A stretch of 64,000 nt of DNA from contig NZ_CP012914.1 in assembly GCF_001315015.1 (NCBI RefSeq), positions 1,240,001-1,304,000 of the forward strand, given 5' to 3'. This document shows, one piece after another, positions 1-7,968 of this stretch (positions are counted from its first letter, which is position 1; each line of letters begins with the position of its first letter). The DNA comes from Azospirillum brasilense (GTDB lineage: Bacteria; Pseudomonadota; Alphaproteobacteria; Azospirillales; Azospirillaceae). The position numbers and the translations under genes are program-made. Under the pieces are notes generated by a model. That model made no database searches. It was given only the letters and a program-made list of their open reading frames with translations, and was not told the DNA's origin.

Positions 1-51
1 CGCCGGGCCGCCGCTTGACAGCCGCGCGCCGGGCACACACTGTGCACACGA

Positions 52-131
52 ACGGCTGGGGTGCCTGCCGCAAGGCGGGCTGAGACCACACCCATCGAAC
101 CTGATCTGGGTCATGCCAGCGAAGGGAGCCA
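52..131 (+). promoter_or_regulatory. TPP riboswitch (THI element)
   Basis: The stretch carries the conserved thi-box landmarks in order: a GGGGTGCC start, CTGAGA at 80-85, then GAACCTGATCTGGGT and ATGCCAGCGAAGGGA ending near 127. GGCT at about 54-57 can pair with AGCC near 127-130 to close P1. A TTGACA at 15-20 could be the -35 element of the promoter, although the -10 is weak. The aptamer ends about 85 nt before the ATG of the downstream binding-protein gene. In the expression platform, CTCCTC at 167-172 is complementary to GAGGAG at 200-205 inside the ribosome binding site, which suggests translational control. By family knowledge, such elements switch genes off when thiamine pyrophosphate is plentiful. 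Confidence 0.93.
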
Positions 132-213
132 AGCGTTCGAGGCTGTGCCGCCGCTACACCCCAGGCCTCCTCGTCCTCGCGCGGTTCTTCGCCGGGCAGG
201 AGGAGACATATCC

Positions 214-1368
214 ATGCGGCGCTTCCTTTCCATCCTCTCGGCAACGATCTTTACGGCGGCCTTTTCGGCGTCCCTCCTGCCGGGCGCGGCGCGGGCGGGC
301 GAGGCCTCGGTCCCCGTGCTGGTGCCGCTGACCGGCTTCCTGTCGCTGGAGGGGACGAGCCAGCGCAACGGCGCCGTCCTGGCGCTGAAGGACGCGCCTG
401 CGGGCGTGGCGGTGCGGTCGGAGGTGATCGACACCGGCACCTCGCCGGAGGCCGCGGTCACGGCGCTGGAGCGCGCGGCGGGCGGCAAGGTCACGGCGGT
501 GGCGGCCAGCATGCTGGGCACGCAGATGCTGGCGATGCTGCCGCTGGCCCAGGATTACGGCATTCCGCTGGTCACCGTGTCGGGCACGGCGAGCATCACC
601 GAGCAGGGCAATCCCTGGGTCTTCCGCTTCTTCCCCGGCGACGCCGTGACCAAGGAGGCCCACGCCCGCTACGTGACGGAGGAATTGGGCAAGAAGCGCC
701 CGGCGGTGATCTACCAGACGACCGCCTACGGGCAGAGTGGCAAGGCCCATCTGGAGCAGGCCTTCAAAAAGCTCGGCGTCGAGCCGGTGTTCGAGGAGGG
801 GGTGGACCCCGCCGCCAAGGATCTGCTCCCGGTCCTGACCAAGGCGCTGGCCGCCAAGCCCGACGTGCTGGTGCTGCACCTGCATTCCGGCCCGACCGCC
901 CTGTTCATCCGGCAGGCGGCGGCCAACGGGGTGGCGGTGCCGATCGTCGCCGGCTCCGCCATGCACCAGCCGAGCACGGCGGCGCTTCTGGAGCCGGCCG
1001 AGTTGAAGGGTGTCTGCGCCGAGACGGCGGCCTCGCCGATCTCCGGCGGCAGCCCGGAGGTGGAGGCCTTCACCGCCGCCTACCGCGCCGCCTTCAACGC
1101 GGAGCCGGACGCCTTCGCGCTCGGCCAGTATGACGGCATCCGCATGGTGCTGGCGGCGGTGCAGGGCGGTGCGGACAGCGCGGAGGCGGTGCGCAAGGCT
1201 CTGTCCGCCGGGACCCACCAGGGCCTCGCCATGACCTACAAGTCGGACGGCAAGGGCAACATGGCGCATTCCGCGGTGATCGTCTGCTACGACGGCGCCT
1301 CGCGCGTGCCGGCGATCGCCAAGCGCTACGACAACCTGACCGGCGTGGTGACCGGCATGGTGAAGTGA
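214..1368 (+). CDS. HAAT-type ABC transporter substrate-binding protein, TPP-regulated
   Basis: Periplasmic binding protein of the Leu/Ile/Val-type (Peripla_BP_6) family, 384 aa. The ATG at 214 is chosen because AGGAGGAG lies 8 bases upstream and it opens a classic signal peptide (two Arg, hydrophobic stretch, cleavage after Ala-Arg-Ala near residue 28). The longer reading frame from 61 would begin inside the riboswitch. The mature part has the usual family opening (VPVLVPLTGFLSLEG) and two-lobe alternation. It is the first gene of a four-gene ABC operon. Family members bind amino acids, urea or amides, but the thi-box in front implies a thiamine-related ligand such as thiamine or a pyrimidine or thiazole precursor. 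The ligand is inferred, not seen. Confidence 0.9.
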   Translation: MRRFLSILSATIFTAAFSASLLPGAARAGEASVPVLVPLTGFLSLEGTSQRNGAVLALKDAPAGVAVRSEVIDTGTSPEAAVTALERAAGGKVTAVAASMLGTQMLAMLPLAQDYGIPLVTVSGTASITEQGNPWVFRFFPGDAVTKEAHARYVTEELGKKRPAVIYQTTAYGQSGKAHLEQAFKKLGVEPVFEEGVDPAAKDLLPVLTKALAAKPDVLVLHLHSGPTALFIRQAAANGVAVPIVAGSAMHQPSTAALLEPAELKGVCAETAASPISGGSPEVEAFTAAYRAAFNAEPDAFALGQYDGIRMVLAAVQGGADSAEAVRKALSAGTHQGLAMTYKSDGKGNMAHSAVIVCYDGASRVPAIAKRYDNLTGVVTGMVK

Positions 1369-1375
1369 GCCAGCC

Positions 1376-2260
1376 TTGATCACCCTGCAGCTTCTCGTCA
1401 ACGGCCTCGCCCTGGGTGCGGCCTACGCGCTGGTCGCGCTGGGCTTCGTGCTGGTGCTGAACGCCACCGCGGCGGTGAATTTCGCGCAGGGCGATCTCGT
1501 GATGGCCGGCGGGCTGCTCGGCGTGGCGCTGGCGCCCTATCTGCCGGGGTATCTGCCGCTGCCCGGGCTTCTCCTGCTGCCGGTGGTGCTGCTGCTGATG
1601 GCCGGGCTGGGTCTTGTGCTGGCAGCGGCGGCCTATCTGCCGCTGCGCCGCCGCCCGCCGGTGGCGGTCTTCATCAGCACCATCGCGGCGGGCATCATCC
1701 TGCAGAACGGCGCCTCCGTCCTGTTCGGGCCGGAGCCGCGGGCGGCACCGCCGCTGCTGGGCGGGGGAACGCTCGACCTTGGCGGGTTGGTGGTGGCGGA
1801 GCAGTCGCTGGCCATCATCGCCGTCGCCGCGCTGCTGATCGCCGGGCAGCAATGGCTGTTCGGGCGGACCCAACTCGGCCGCCGCTTGCGCGCCACGGCG
1901 CAGGACCCGGAGATGGCGCGGGCCTGCGGCGTGCCGGTGACGGCGATGATCCTGGTCACCTTCGCGCTGGGCACTGCTTTCGCCGGGGCGGCGGGCTTGC
2001 TGCTCGCCAACCGCTACTTCGTCACCCCCACGGCGGGCGGCGACTTGATCCTGAAGGCGTACATCGCGGTGACCATCGGCGGTTGGGGCTCCGTCCCCGG
2101 AGCGGTGGCCGGCGCGCTGCTGATCGCGCTGTTCGAGGTCGGGGTATCGTCGGTGTTGTCCTATCCGGTGGCGCTGGGGCTGCTCTACGCCACGCTGCTG
2201 GTCATTCTGGTCGTCCGTCCGCAGGGGCTGTTCGGCGAGGCGGCGCGGCGCCGTGCATAA
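1376..2260 (+). CDS. LivH-like ABC transporter permease
   Basis: Inner-membrane permease of the branched-chain amino acid type, 294 aa, with about eight hydrophobic segments. The N-terminal region reads NGLALGAAYALVALGFVLV, typical of LivH, and a GGWGSVPGAVAGALLIA stretch near residue 225 matches the conserved loop that contacts the ATPase. It starts with TTG seven bases after the binding-protein stop codon. Its end overlaps a possible GTG start of the next gene. It should form the membrane channel together with the LivM half of the following protein and deliver the ligand captured by the upstream binding protein. LivH-type assignment is clear; substrate is inferred only from the riboswitch. 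Confidence 0.9.
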   Translation: MITLQLLVNGLALGAAYALVALGFVLVLNATAAVNFAQGDLVMAGGLLGVALAPYLPGYLPLPGLLLLPVVLLLMAGLGLVLAAAAYLPLRRRPPVAVFISTIAAGIILQNGASVLFGPEPRAAPPLLGGGTLDLGGLVVAEQSLAIIAVAALLIAGQQWLFGRTQLGRRLRATAQDPEMARACGVPVTAMILVTFALGTAFAGAAGLLLANRYFVTPTAGGDLILKAYIAVTIGGWGSVPGAVAGALLIALFEVGVSSVLSYPVALGLLYATLLVILVVRPQGLFGEAARRRA

Positions 2261-2282
2261 GCTGCGGAAAGGAATGGCATTT

Positions 2283-2322
2283 GCCCCCACCCTGACCCTC
2301 CCCCGCTTCGCAGGGGAGGGGA
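2283..2322. repeat. GC-rich dispersed palindromic repeat, half copy
   Basis: The sequence CCCTCCCCCGCTTCGCAGG followed by GGAGGGG is a short hairpin module shared with the elements near 13491, 40210 and 54555. Here only the 5' arm and inner hairpin are present. It lies at the 5' end of livM and either was inserted into the coding start or forms the leader that provides the Shine-Dalgarno sequence. Confidence 0.7.
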
Positions 2323-3989
2323 TGATGGTTGCGGGCTTGGCGGCGTACGCGCTGCTGTACGCGTCGCCCTACGGGCTGCGCGTGCTGACCGTGGCGGGGG
2401 TGTACGCGCTGGCCGCCATCGGGTTCCAGATCGTCTTCGGGCTGGGCGGCGCGCTGTCGCTGGCGCATGGCGCCTTCTTCGGGATCGGGGCCTACGTCAC
2501 CGGCATCCTGGGCAGCCAATGGGGGCTTGGCTTCGCCGCGACCTTCCCGATGTCGTTGCTGGTGCCGCTGCTGCTGGCCCTGCTCGTCGGGCTGCCGGTG
2601 CTGCGGCTGGAATCCCATTACTTCGCGCTGGCGACGCTGGGCATCGCGCAGGTCGTTCACCTGCTGGCGGTCAACAGCCCCGGCCTGACCGGAGGCGCCA
2701 ACGGATTGCCGGGGGTGCCGGGGATCGTCCTGTTCGGCTGGGCGGTGCCGCGCGGCCTGCCGCTGGCGGTGGTGGTCTGGGGCTTTGTGGCGCTGGGCGG
2801 CCTGCTCGCCTGGAGGCTGGCGCGCGGGCGCTGGGGGCGGGCGCTGACGCTGGTGCGCGATGACCCGCTGGCCGCCGGCACGCTGGGTCTGGACGTCGGC
2901 GGGCTGCGGCTGGCCGCCTTCACGCTGAGCGCCGTCTATGCCGGGGCGGCGGGAGCGCTGGCCGTGCACACCCAGCGCGTCGTCTCGCCGGAGGTGCTGG
3001 AGTTCCCCGTCATGGTCTCCGTCCTGACCATCGCCGTGGTCGGCGGGCGCGGACGGGTGGCCGGGGCGATCCTCGGGGCGGTGCTGCTGCTCCACCTGCC
3101 GGAGTGGTTCCGCTTCCTGGAGCGCAGCTATCTGATCGTCTACGGCGTGGCGCTGCTTGCCACCATCGTGCTGGCGCCGCACGGGCTGACCGGCCTGCTT
3201 GACCGGCTGTTCCCGGCCCGCCCAGCACCCCTGCCGAAGCCCGAAGCTCCGCCGGAAATGGCCATTCCGAATGGACCTTTGCTGCGGGTGGAAGGGCTGA
3301 CCAAGGGCTTCGGCGGGGTGCGGGCGGTGGACGGTGTGTCGCTGACCCTGGAGGCCGGGACCATCACCGGGCTGATCGGCCCCAACGGCTCCGGCAAGAC
3401 GACGCTGGTCAACCTGATCTCCGGCCTTGAGACTCCGGATGGCGGGCGGGTGTTGATGGGCAATGTGGATTTGGCGGGAAAGCGGCCCGACCGCATCGCC
3501 CGCGCCGGGATTGCCCGGACCTTCCAAGCGGTCAGCCTGCCGGAGGGCGCCAGCGTTCTGGCCGCCGTAGCCGCGGCGCGGCTGGAGCGCGACGGCTCGA
3601 TCGCCCAGGCCGAGGCCCACGCCCTGTGGGCGTTGGAGCGGCTGGGCGCCGCGGACCTTGCCGCCAAGCCCTGCGCCGGTCTGCCCGCGGCGCTGCGCCG
3701 TCGGGTGGAGCTTGCCCGCGCGCTGGCCCGCCAGCCCGCCGTGTTGCTGCTCGACGAGCCGGCCGCGGGGTTGACCGACGGGGAGAAGGCGGAACTGGCC
3801 GGTCATCTGCGCGCCATCGCCGCCATGGGCACCGCGCTGCTGGTGGTGGAGCACGACATGGGCTTCCTGCTGCCGCTCGCCGGCCATGTGCTGTGCCTGG
3901 ACCAGGGGCGCCCGCTCTACGAAGGCCCGCCGGATGGGGTGCGCAGCGACCCTGCCGTGGTCGCCGCCTATCTGGGGGAGGGGGCGTGA
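2322..3989 (+). CDS. LivM-LivG fusion: permease plus ATPase of HAAT-type transporter
   Basis: A single protein of about 555 aa joining a LivM-like permease (residues 1-305) to a LivG-like ATPase (from about 313). The ATPase half has Walker A GPNGSGKT near residue 353, Walker B VLLLDEP near 474 and the H-loop VVEHD. The signature motif is degenerate: LPAALRRRVELA near 454, where LivG proteins have LPYGQQRR or LSGGQ. The reading frame is open back to GTG 2253, overlapping livH, but bases 2283-2322 are a copy of a dispersed GC-rich repeat. I therefore prefer ATG 2322 or 2325, for which the repeat's GGGGAGGG supplies a ribosome binding site. ATG 2274 is also possible. The next gene overlaps its stop by one base. 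Confidence 0.88.
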   Translation: MMVAGLAAYALLYASPYGLRVLTVAGVYALAAIGFQIVFGLGGALSLAHGAFFGIGAYVTGILGSQWGLGFAATFPMSLLVPLLLALLVGLPVLRLESHYFALATLGIAQVVHLLAVNSPGLTGGANGLPGVPGIVLFGWAVPRGLPLAVVVWGFVALGGLLAWRLARGRWGRALTLVRDDPLAAGTLGLDVGGLRLAAFTLSAVYAGAAGALAVHTQRVVSPEVLEFPVMVSVLTIAVVGGRGRVAGAILGAVLLLHLPEWFRFLERSYLIVYGVALLATIVLAPHGLTGLLDRLFPARPAPLPKPEAPPEMAIPNGPLLRVEGLTKGFGGVRAVDGVSLTLEAGTITGLIGPNGSGKTTLVNLISGLETPDGGRVLMGNVDLAGKRPDRIARAGIARTFQAVSLPEGASVLAAVAAARLERDGSIAQAEAHALWALERLGAADLAAKPCAGLPAALRRRVELARALARQPAVLLLDEPAAGLTDGEKAELAGHLRAIAAMGTALLVVEHDMGFLLPLAGHVLCLDQGRPLYEGPPDGVRSDPAVVAAYLGEGA

Positions 3990-4696
3990 TGAGCGAACCC
4001 CTGTTGCAGGTCGAGGGGCTGACCGCCGGCTATGGCGGGGCGTTGGCGGTGGACCGCCTGTCGCTGTCCGTGGGAGCGGGGGAGGCGGTGGCCCTGCTGG
4101 GCGCCAACGGGGCGGGCAAGTCCACGCTGCTGAAGGCCATCCTCGGCCTCGTCCCGGCGACCGGCGGGCGGGTTCGGCTGGCCGGGGAGGAGATCGGCGC
4201 CCTCGCTCCGGAACGGCGGGTGCGCCGCGGCCTGGGCTATGTGCCGGAGGGGCGGCGGGTCTTTCCCGGCATGAGCGTGCGCGACAATCTGGAGGTGGCG
4301 AGCTGGCTGGGCCGGGCCGGGCGCGCTCAGGACCTGGAGCGCGTCTTCGCCCTGTTCCCGGCGCTTGCGGGCAAGGCGGAGGAGCGGGCATGGCGCCTGT
4401 CCGGCGGGCAGCAGCAGATGCTGGCGGTGGCCCGCGCGCTGATGGGCCGCCCGCGGGTCCTGCTGCTCGACGAGCCGTCGCTCGGCCTGTCGCCCAAGCT
4501 GGCCGGGGAGGTCTTCGCCGCCGTCCGCGCCATCGCCGTGACCGGGACGGCGGTTCTGCTCGCCGAGCAGAGCGCCGCCCGCGCCCTGTCCGCCGCCGAG
4601 CGTGTCGTGCTGCTGCGCCTTGGCCGGGCGGTCCATGACGGGCCGGTGGAAAATCTGCCCACCGACGCGCTGCGGGACGCCTTTTTGGGAGGCTGA
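3989..4696 (+). CDS. LivF-like ABC transporter ATP-binding protein, TPP-regulated operon
   Basis: Second ATPase of the HAAT-type transporter, 235 aa. Walker A GANGAGKST is near residue 35, an intact signature LSGGQQQM near 137, Walker B VLLLDEPSLGL, and the LLAEQS H-loop usual for LivF. Its ATG overlaps the TGA of the LivM-LivG fusion by one base, which implies translational coupling. Because its signature is intact while that of LivG is degenerate, the transporter may hydrolyse ATP asymmetrically. This is an inference from motifs. It is the last gene of the riboswitch-controlled operon; no convincing terminator follows in the 148-base gap. Confidence 0.9.
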   Translation: MSEPLLQVEGLTAGYGGALAVDRLSLSVGAGEAVALLGANGAGKSTLLKAILGLVPATGGRVRLAGEEIGALAPERRVRRGLGYVPEGRRVFPGMSVRDNLEVASWLGRAGRAQDLERVFALFPALAGKAEERAWRLSGGQQQMLAVARALMGRPRVLLLDEPSLGLSPKLAGEVFAAVRAIAVTGTAVLLAEQSAARALSAAERVVLLRLGRAVHDGPVENLPTDALRDAFLGG

Positions 4697-4844
4697 TTTC
4701 GTTGGAGAGGGTGGTGCCGGACGCAATTCGGCATTGCGGCAACAGGCCGGGATCTTTGTCGTGACTTTCTCGTCTTGCGCTTGCCGATCCCGGATGGCGG
4801 GGCTAGCTTCCGGCGTCGCCCTGCCCGTAAGGATTACCTCTGCC

Positions 4845-6044
4845 ATGTTGGACAAAGCCGTCGCTGCTGCACTCTCCTCCCTTCTTCTGCTGGGCGCCGC
4901 CGCCGCCCACGCCGATGGGGCGCAGGTGGCGGAGCTGGTCCCCGTCAACCCGCCGACCATGTATTACCCGGCGCCGTCCTCGGGTCCCGCGCCGGCGCCC
5001 CGCACCGTCGGGCCCTCGGCGCCCGCCGCCGCCGATCCGGCCGAGAAGACCGGGCCGGCCGAGCTTGAGGACGGTTGGGAAGGCGGCCCGTCGCGCGACC
5101 GGGACGGCAAGTTCGCCTATTGCGCCATCGAGGGCCGCTTCGACACCGGCCATGTCCTGATGATCGCGCGGAACATCAAGGGCGAGGTCAATCTCGGCAT
5201 GGGCATTCCCGGCGCCGAGCTGCCGGGCGGCGAGCAGTGGAAGGTCAAGGTCGTGGTGGATGGCAAGCTGACGCGCGAACGCCGCGCGCTGGCGCCCAAG
5301 CCGGACATGCTGGTCATCCCCAACGGCAAGGACGAGGAACTCTACACCGCCCTGATGAATGGCAAGGAGGTGGTGTTCTCCTCCGACGCCGACCGCATGG
5401 CCTTCGCCCTGAAGGGCACCAAGAAGGTGCTCACCGATCTGAAGACCTGTGTGGACAAGGCCGGCGCCGTCCCGTCCATCGACACCCGCACCAAGAAGGT
5501 CGCGACCCGCCCCGACGAACTGCCGGAAGGGCTGGCCGACCTGCTGAAGGCGGCCGGCGTGCGCGACGTCAAGCGCGTGTCGCTGGAGAATGTGCCGAAG
5601 GGTGAGCGTCCCGCCGACATGGCGTGGCGCATCGGCCCGATCGTCGGCGGCATCCGCGAGCGGATGGTCGAGGAGGGCTCCAAGTTGGAGGACCTGTCCG
5701 CCGGCTACGTCGACGCGATGAAGAAGCGCTGCGAAGGCGGCACGCCGACCGCGTCGCTGAGCGCCGTCGAGGACCTTCCCGGCCTGATGCTGCGCACCGG
5801 ATCGGTGGACTGCGCGCTGAAGGAAGGCAAGATGCACGTCTCGCTGACCTTCTTCCTGTCGCCGGGCCGCTTGTTCACCATCCTGTTCCACGAGGCGCAG
5901 GAGGCCGACATCGGGCTGGCCGACAAGGTGCGCGACAATCTGGCGGAGGTGCTGCGCCGCCTCGCCGTCAATCCGCCGTCTGCCCAGCCTTCGGCTCAGC
6001 CATCCGGCGCCTTCCCGGCTGCGGCCCAGACGGGCAAGCCCTAA
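4845..6044 (+). CDS. Exported protein of unknown function
   Basis: A protein of 399 aa that I do not recognise. The ATG at 4845 opens a clear signal peptide (Lys near the start, a Leu-rich core, cleavage after AHA near residue 22), so it should act in the periplasm. A Pro/Ala-rich linker (residues 35-70) is followed by a region with a DRDGKFAYC motif, then a second globular part that includes CEGGTP, and a Pro/Ala-rich tail. Two to four cysteines could form disulfides. It lies 148 bases after the thiamine-type transporter on the same strand, but nothing shows that the two are co-transcribed. Codon use and GC content look native. Confidence 0.8.
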   Translation: MLDKAVAAALSSLLLLGAAAAHADGAQVAELVPVNPPTMYYPAPSSGPAPAPRTVGPSAPAAADPAEKTGPAELEDGWEGGPSRDRDGKFAYCAIEGRFDTGHVLMIARNIKGEVNLGMGIPGAELPGGEQWKVKVVVDGKLTRERRALAPKPDMLVIPNGKDEELYTALMNGKEVVFSSDADRMAFALKGTKKVLTDLKTCVDKAGAVPSIDTRTKKVATRPDELPEGLADLLKAAGVRDVKRVSLENVPKGERPADMAWRIGPIVGGIRERMVEEGSKLEDLSAGYVDAMKKRCEGGTPTASLSAVEDLPGLMLRTGSVDCALKEGKMHVSLTFFLSPGRLFTILFHEAQEADIGLADKVRDNLAEVLRRLAVNPPSAQPSAQPSGAFPAAAQTGKP

Positions 6045-6093
6045 AGGGTTAGGGCCGCGCCGCGCGGTTGACGGCGCGGAGGCAGGGTACACA

Positions 6094-7944
6094 TTGTCCG
6101 GCATGCCGGATGACATGACGGGAATCCGGGGCGCCGCGGGGGAAGCGGCCGGCGCCCTGACCAGAGCGCGAAACCCCGGCCGGCGGTTCCTCAGGGTGCT
6201 GACACGGCGGAGCCTGCGCGACAGCGTCCTGGGCGTGTTGATGCTCGCCGGGGCCATCGGCGCCGGGGTCGGGCTGGCCGTGGCCATGCTGCATGAGTCC
6301 GTGGTCTGGACGCAGTCCGTCGTCTTTTCGGTGGCCCATGGGCAGGATCTGGGCGAGGCCGCGCTGGCCGACCCCTGGCGGACCCTGCTGGTTCCCGCCG
6401 TCGGCGGCCTGCTGCTCGGCGTGATGGTGAAGCTGGTGCGGCGCTGGCGCTCCAACGACATCGTCGATCCCGTTGAAGCGAACGCGCTCTACGGTGGCAA
6501 GATGTCGCTGATCGACAGCCTGCGCCTGACCCTGGCGACCCTGCTGTCCAACGGCTCCGGCGCGTCGGTGGGAATGGAGGCGGCCTACACCCAGGCGGGG
6601 GCGGGCATCGCCTCGACGCTCGGTCAAAAGCTCCATCTGCGGCGGGCGGATCTGCGCACACTGGTCGGCTGCGGAGCGGCGGCGGCCATCTCCGCCGCCT
6701 ACGGCGCGCCGCTGGCCGGCGCCTTCTACGCCTTCGAGCTGGTCATGGGCGGCTACACCATCGCCACGCTGGCCCCGATCGGGGCGGCCTCGGTGGCCGC
6801 GGTGGCGGTGGCTCATTGGCTGTCCGACCCGTCCCCGGCCCTGTTCTTCGGCCGTCCGGCGGCGGTGGAGGGCTGGGATTATGTGGCCTGCGGGGTGCTG
6901 GGCTTCCTGGCGGGCTGGCTGAGCATCCTCGCCATGCAGGCGGTGACGGTGGCCGAGCGCGGCTTCCGCGCGCTGCCCATCCCCGTCTGGGCGCGCCCGG
7001 CGCTGGGCGGTCTCGCGCTCGGCGCGCTGGCCCTGGTGGTGCCGCAGGTGCTGGGGGCCGGGCCCGGCGCCGACCCGTCGCAGCTGGCCCGCGGGCTTGA
7101 GGCGATGGCGGTGCTGCTGGCCGCCAAGATCGTCGCGTCGGCCCTGTCGCTCGGCTCCGGCTTCCGCGGCGGGCTGTTCAGCGCCTCGCTGCTTCTCGGC
7201 GGGCTGTTCGGCGGGCTGGCCTATGGGGTGGTCGAGCTGCTGGTGCCGGGACTGGGGCTCGACCGGATGCTGCTGGTGCTGGCCGGCATGGGGGCGGTGG
7301 CCGCCGGCATCATCGGCGCGCCGGTCACCATGGTGCTTCTGGTGCTGGAGGCGACGCAGGATTTCTGGGCGGCGTCCGGCGTGCTGATCGGCGTGCTGGT
7401 GTCGACCACCGTGGTCCGGCAGGCCTTCGGCTACTCCTTCGCGACGTGGCGCTTCCACCTGCGCGGCGTGCCGATCCGCGGCGCCTACGACGTCGGCTGG
7501 GTGTCGGAGCTGACGGCGATGCGGCTGATGCGCGGCGACGTGAAGACGATCCTGACCACCCAGACGCTGGACACGCTGCGCCGCCTGCACCCGTTGGGCG
7601 CCGCCAAGACCGTCTTCGCGGTGGAGCCGGACGGGTCCTACGCCGGCATCATCGACATGGGCGCGGTGCACGACCCGTCGCTCGGCGAGGAGGACGCAAA
7701 AACGCCGGTCAGCGAACTGGCCAAGCACGCCGACGACTTCCTGCGGCCGGGCGACGACGTGCGCAGCGTGCTCCAGCGCTTCTGCAGCGCCGAGGTGGAG
7801 TCCCTGCCGGTCGTGACGTCGCCCACCGACCGGCGGATCGTCGGCTACGTCACCGAGGCCTACGCCCTGCGCCGCTACAGCCAGGAGCTGGAGCGGCAGC
7901 GCGGCGAGGAGCTGGGAGAGCGCAGCCTGTACGGGCGGGACTGA
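6094..7944 (+). CDS. ClC-family chloride channel/antiporter with CBS domains
   Basis: Integral membrane ClC protein of up to 616 aa. The three anion-pathway motifs are visible: GSGASVGMEAA near residue 150 (the gating Glu is kept, but the usual REGP is MEAA), AAYGAPLAGAFYAFEL near 205, and GSGFRGGLFSASLLLGG near 355. About 130 C-terminal residues form a CBS pair, likely to bind nucleotides and regulate gating. The start is TTG 6094, 11 bases after GGAGG; ATG 6103 or 6115 would shorten it slightly. By family knowledge it moves Cl-, or exchanges Cl- for H+, across the inner membrane. It stands alone and ends convergently with the ppk2 gene. Confidence 0.92.
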   Translation: MSGMPDDMTGIRGAAGEAAGALTRARNPGRRFLRVLTRRSLRDSVLGVLMLAGAIGAGVGLAVAMLHESVVWTQSVVFSVAHGQDLGEAALADPWRTLLVPAVGGLLLGVMVKLVRRWRSNDIVDPVEANALYGGKMSLIDSLRLTLATLLSNGSGASVGMEAAYTQAGAGIASTLGQKLHLRRADLRTLVGCGAAAAISAAYGAPLAGAFYAFELVMGGYTIATLAPIGAASVAAVAVAHWLSDPSPALFFGRPAAVEGWDYVACGVLGFLAGWLSILAMQAVTVAERGFRALPIPVWARPALGGLALGALALVVPQVLGAGPGADPSQLARGLEAMAVLLAAKIVASALSLGSGFRGGLFSASLLLGGLFGGLAYGVVELLVPGLGLDRMLLVLAGMGAVAAGIIGAPVTMVLLVLEATQDFWAASGVLIGVLVSTTVVRQAFGYSFATWRFHLRGVPIRGAYDVGWVSELTAMRLMRGDVKTILTTQTLDTLRRLHPLGAAKTVFAVEPDGSYAGIIDMGAVHDPSLGEEDAKTPVSELAKHADDFLRPGDDVRSVLQRFCSAEVESLPVVTSPTDRRIVGYVTEAYALRRYSQELERQRGEELGERSLYGRD

Positions 7945-7968
7945 CCGCCCGTTCGGTGGTGGTGACGG

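Noticed and set aside
2202..4742. Minus-strand open frame of 846 codons opposite the transporter operon
   Set aside because: Its translation is low-complexity (Arg, Pro, Gln, Gly) with no family motif; it is the antisense shadow of livM-livG-livF in GC-rich DNA.
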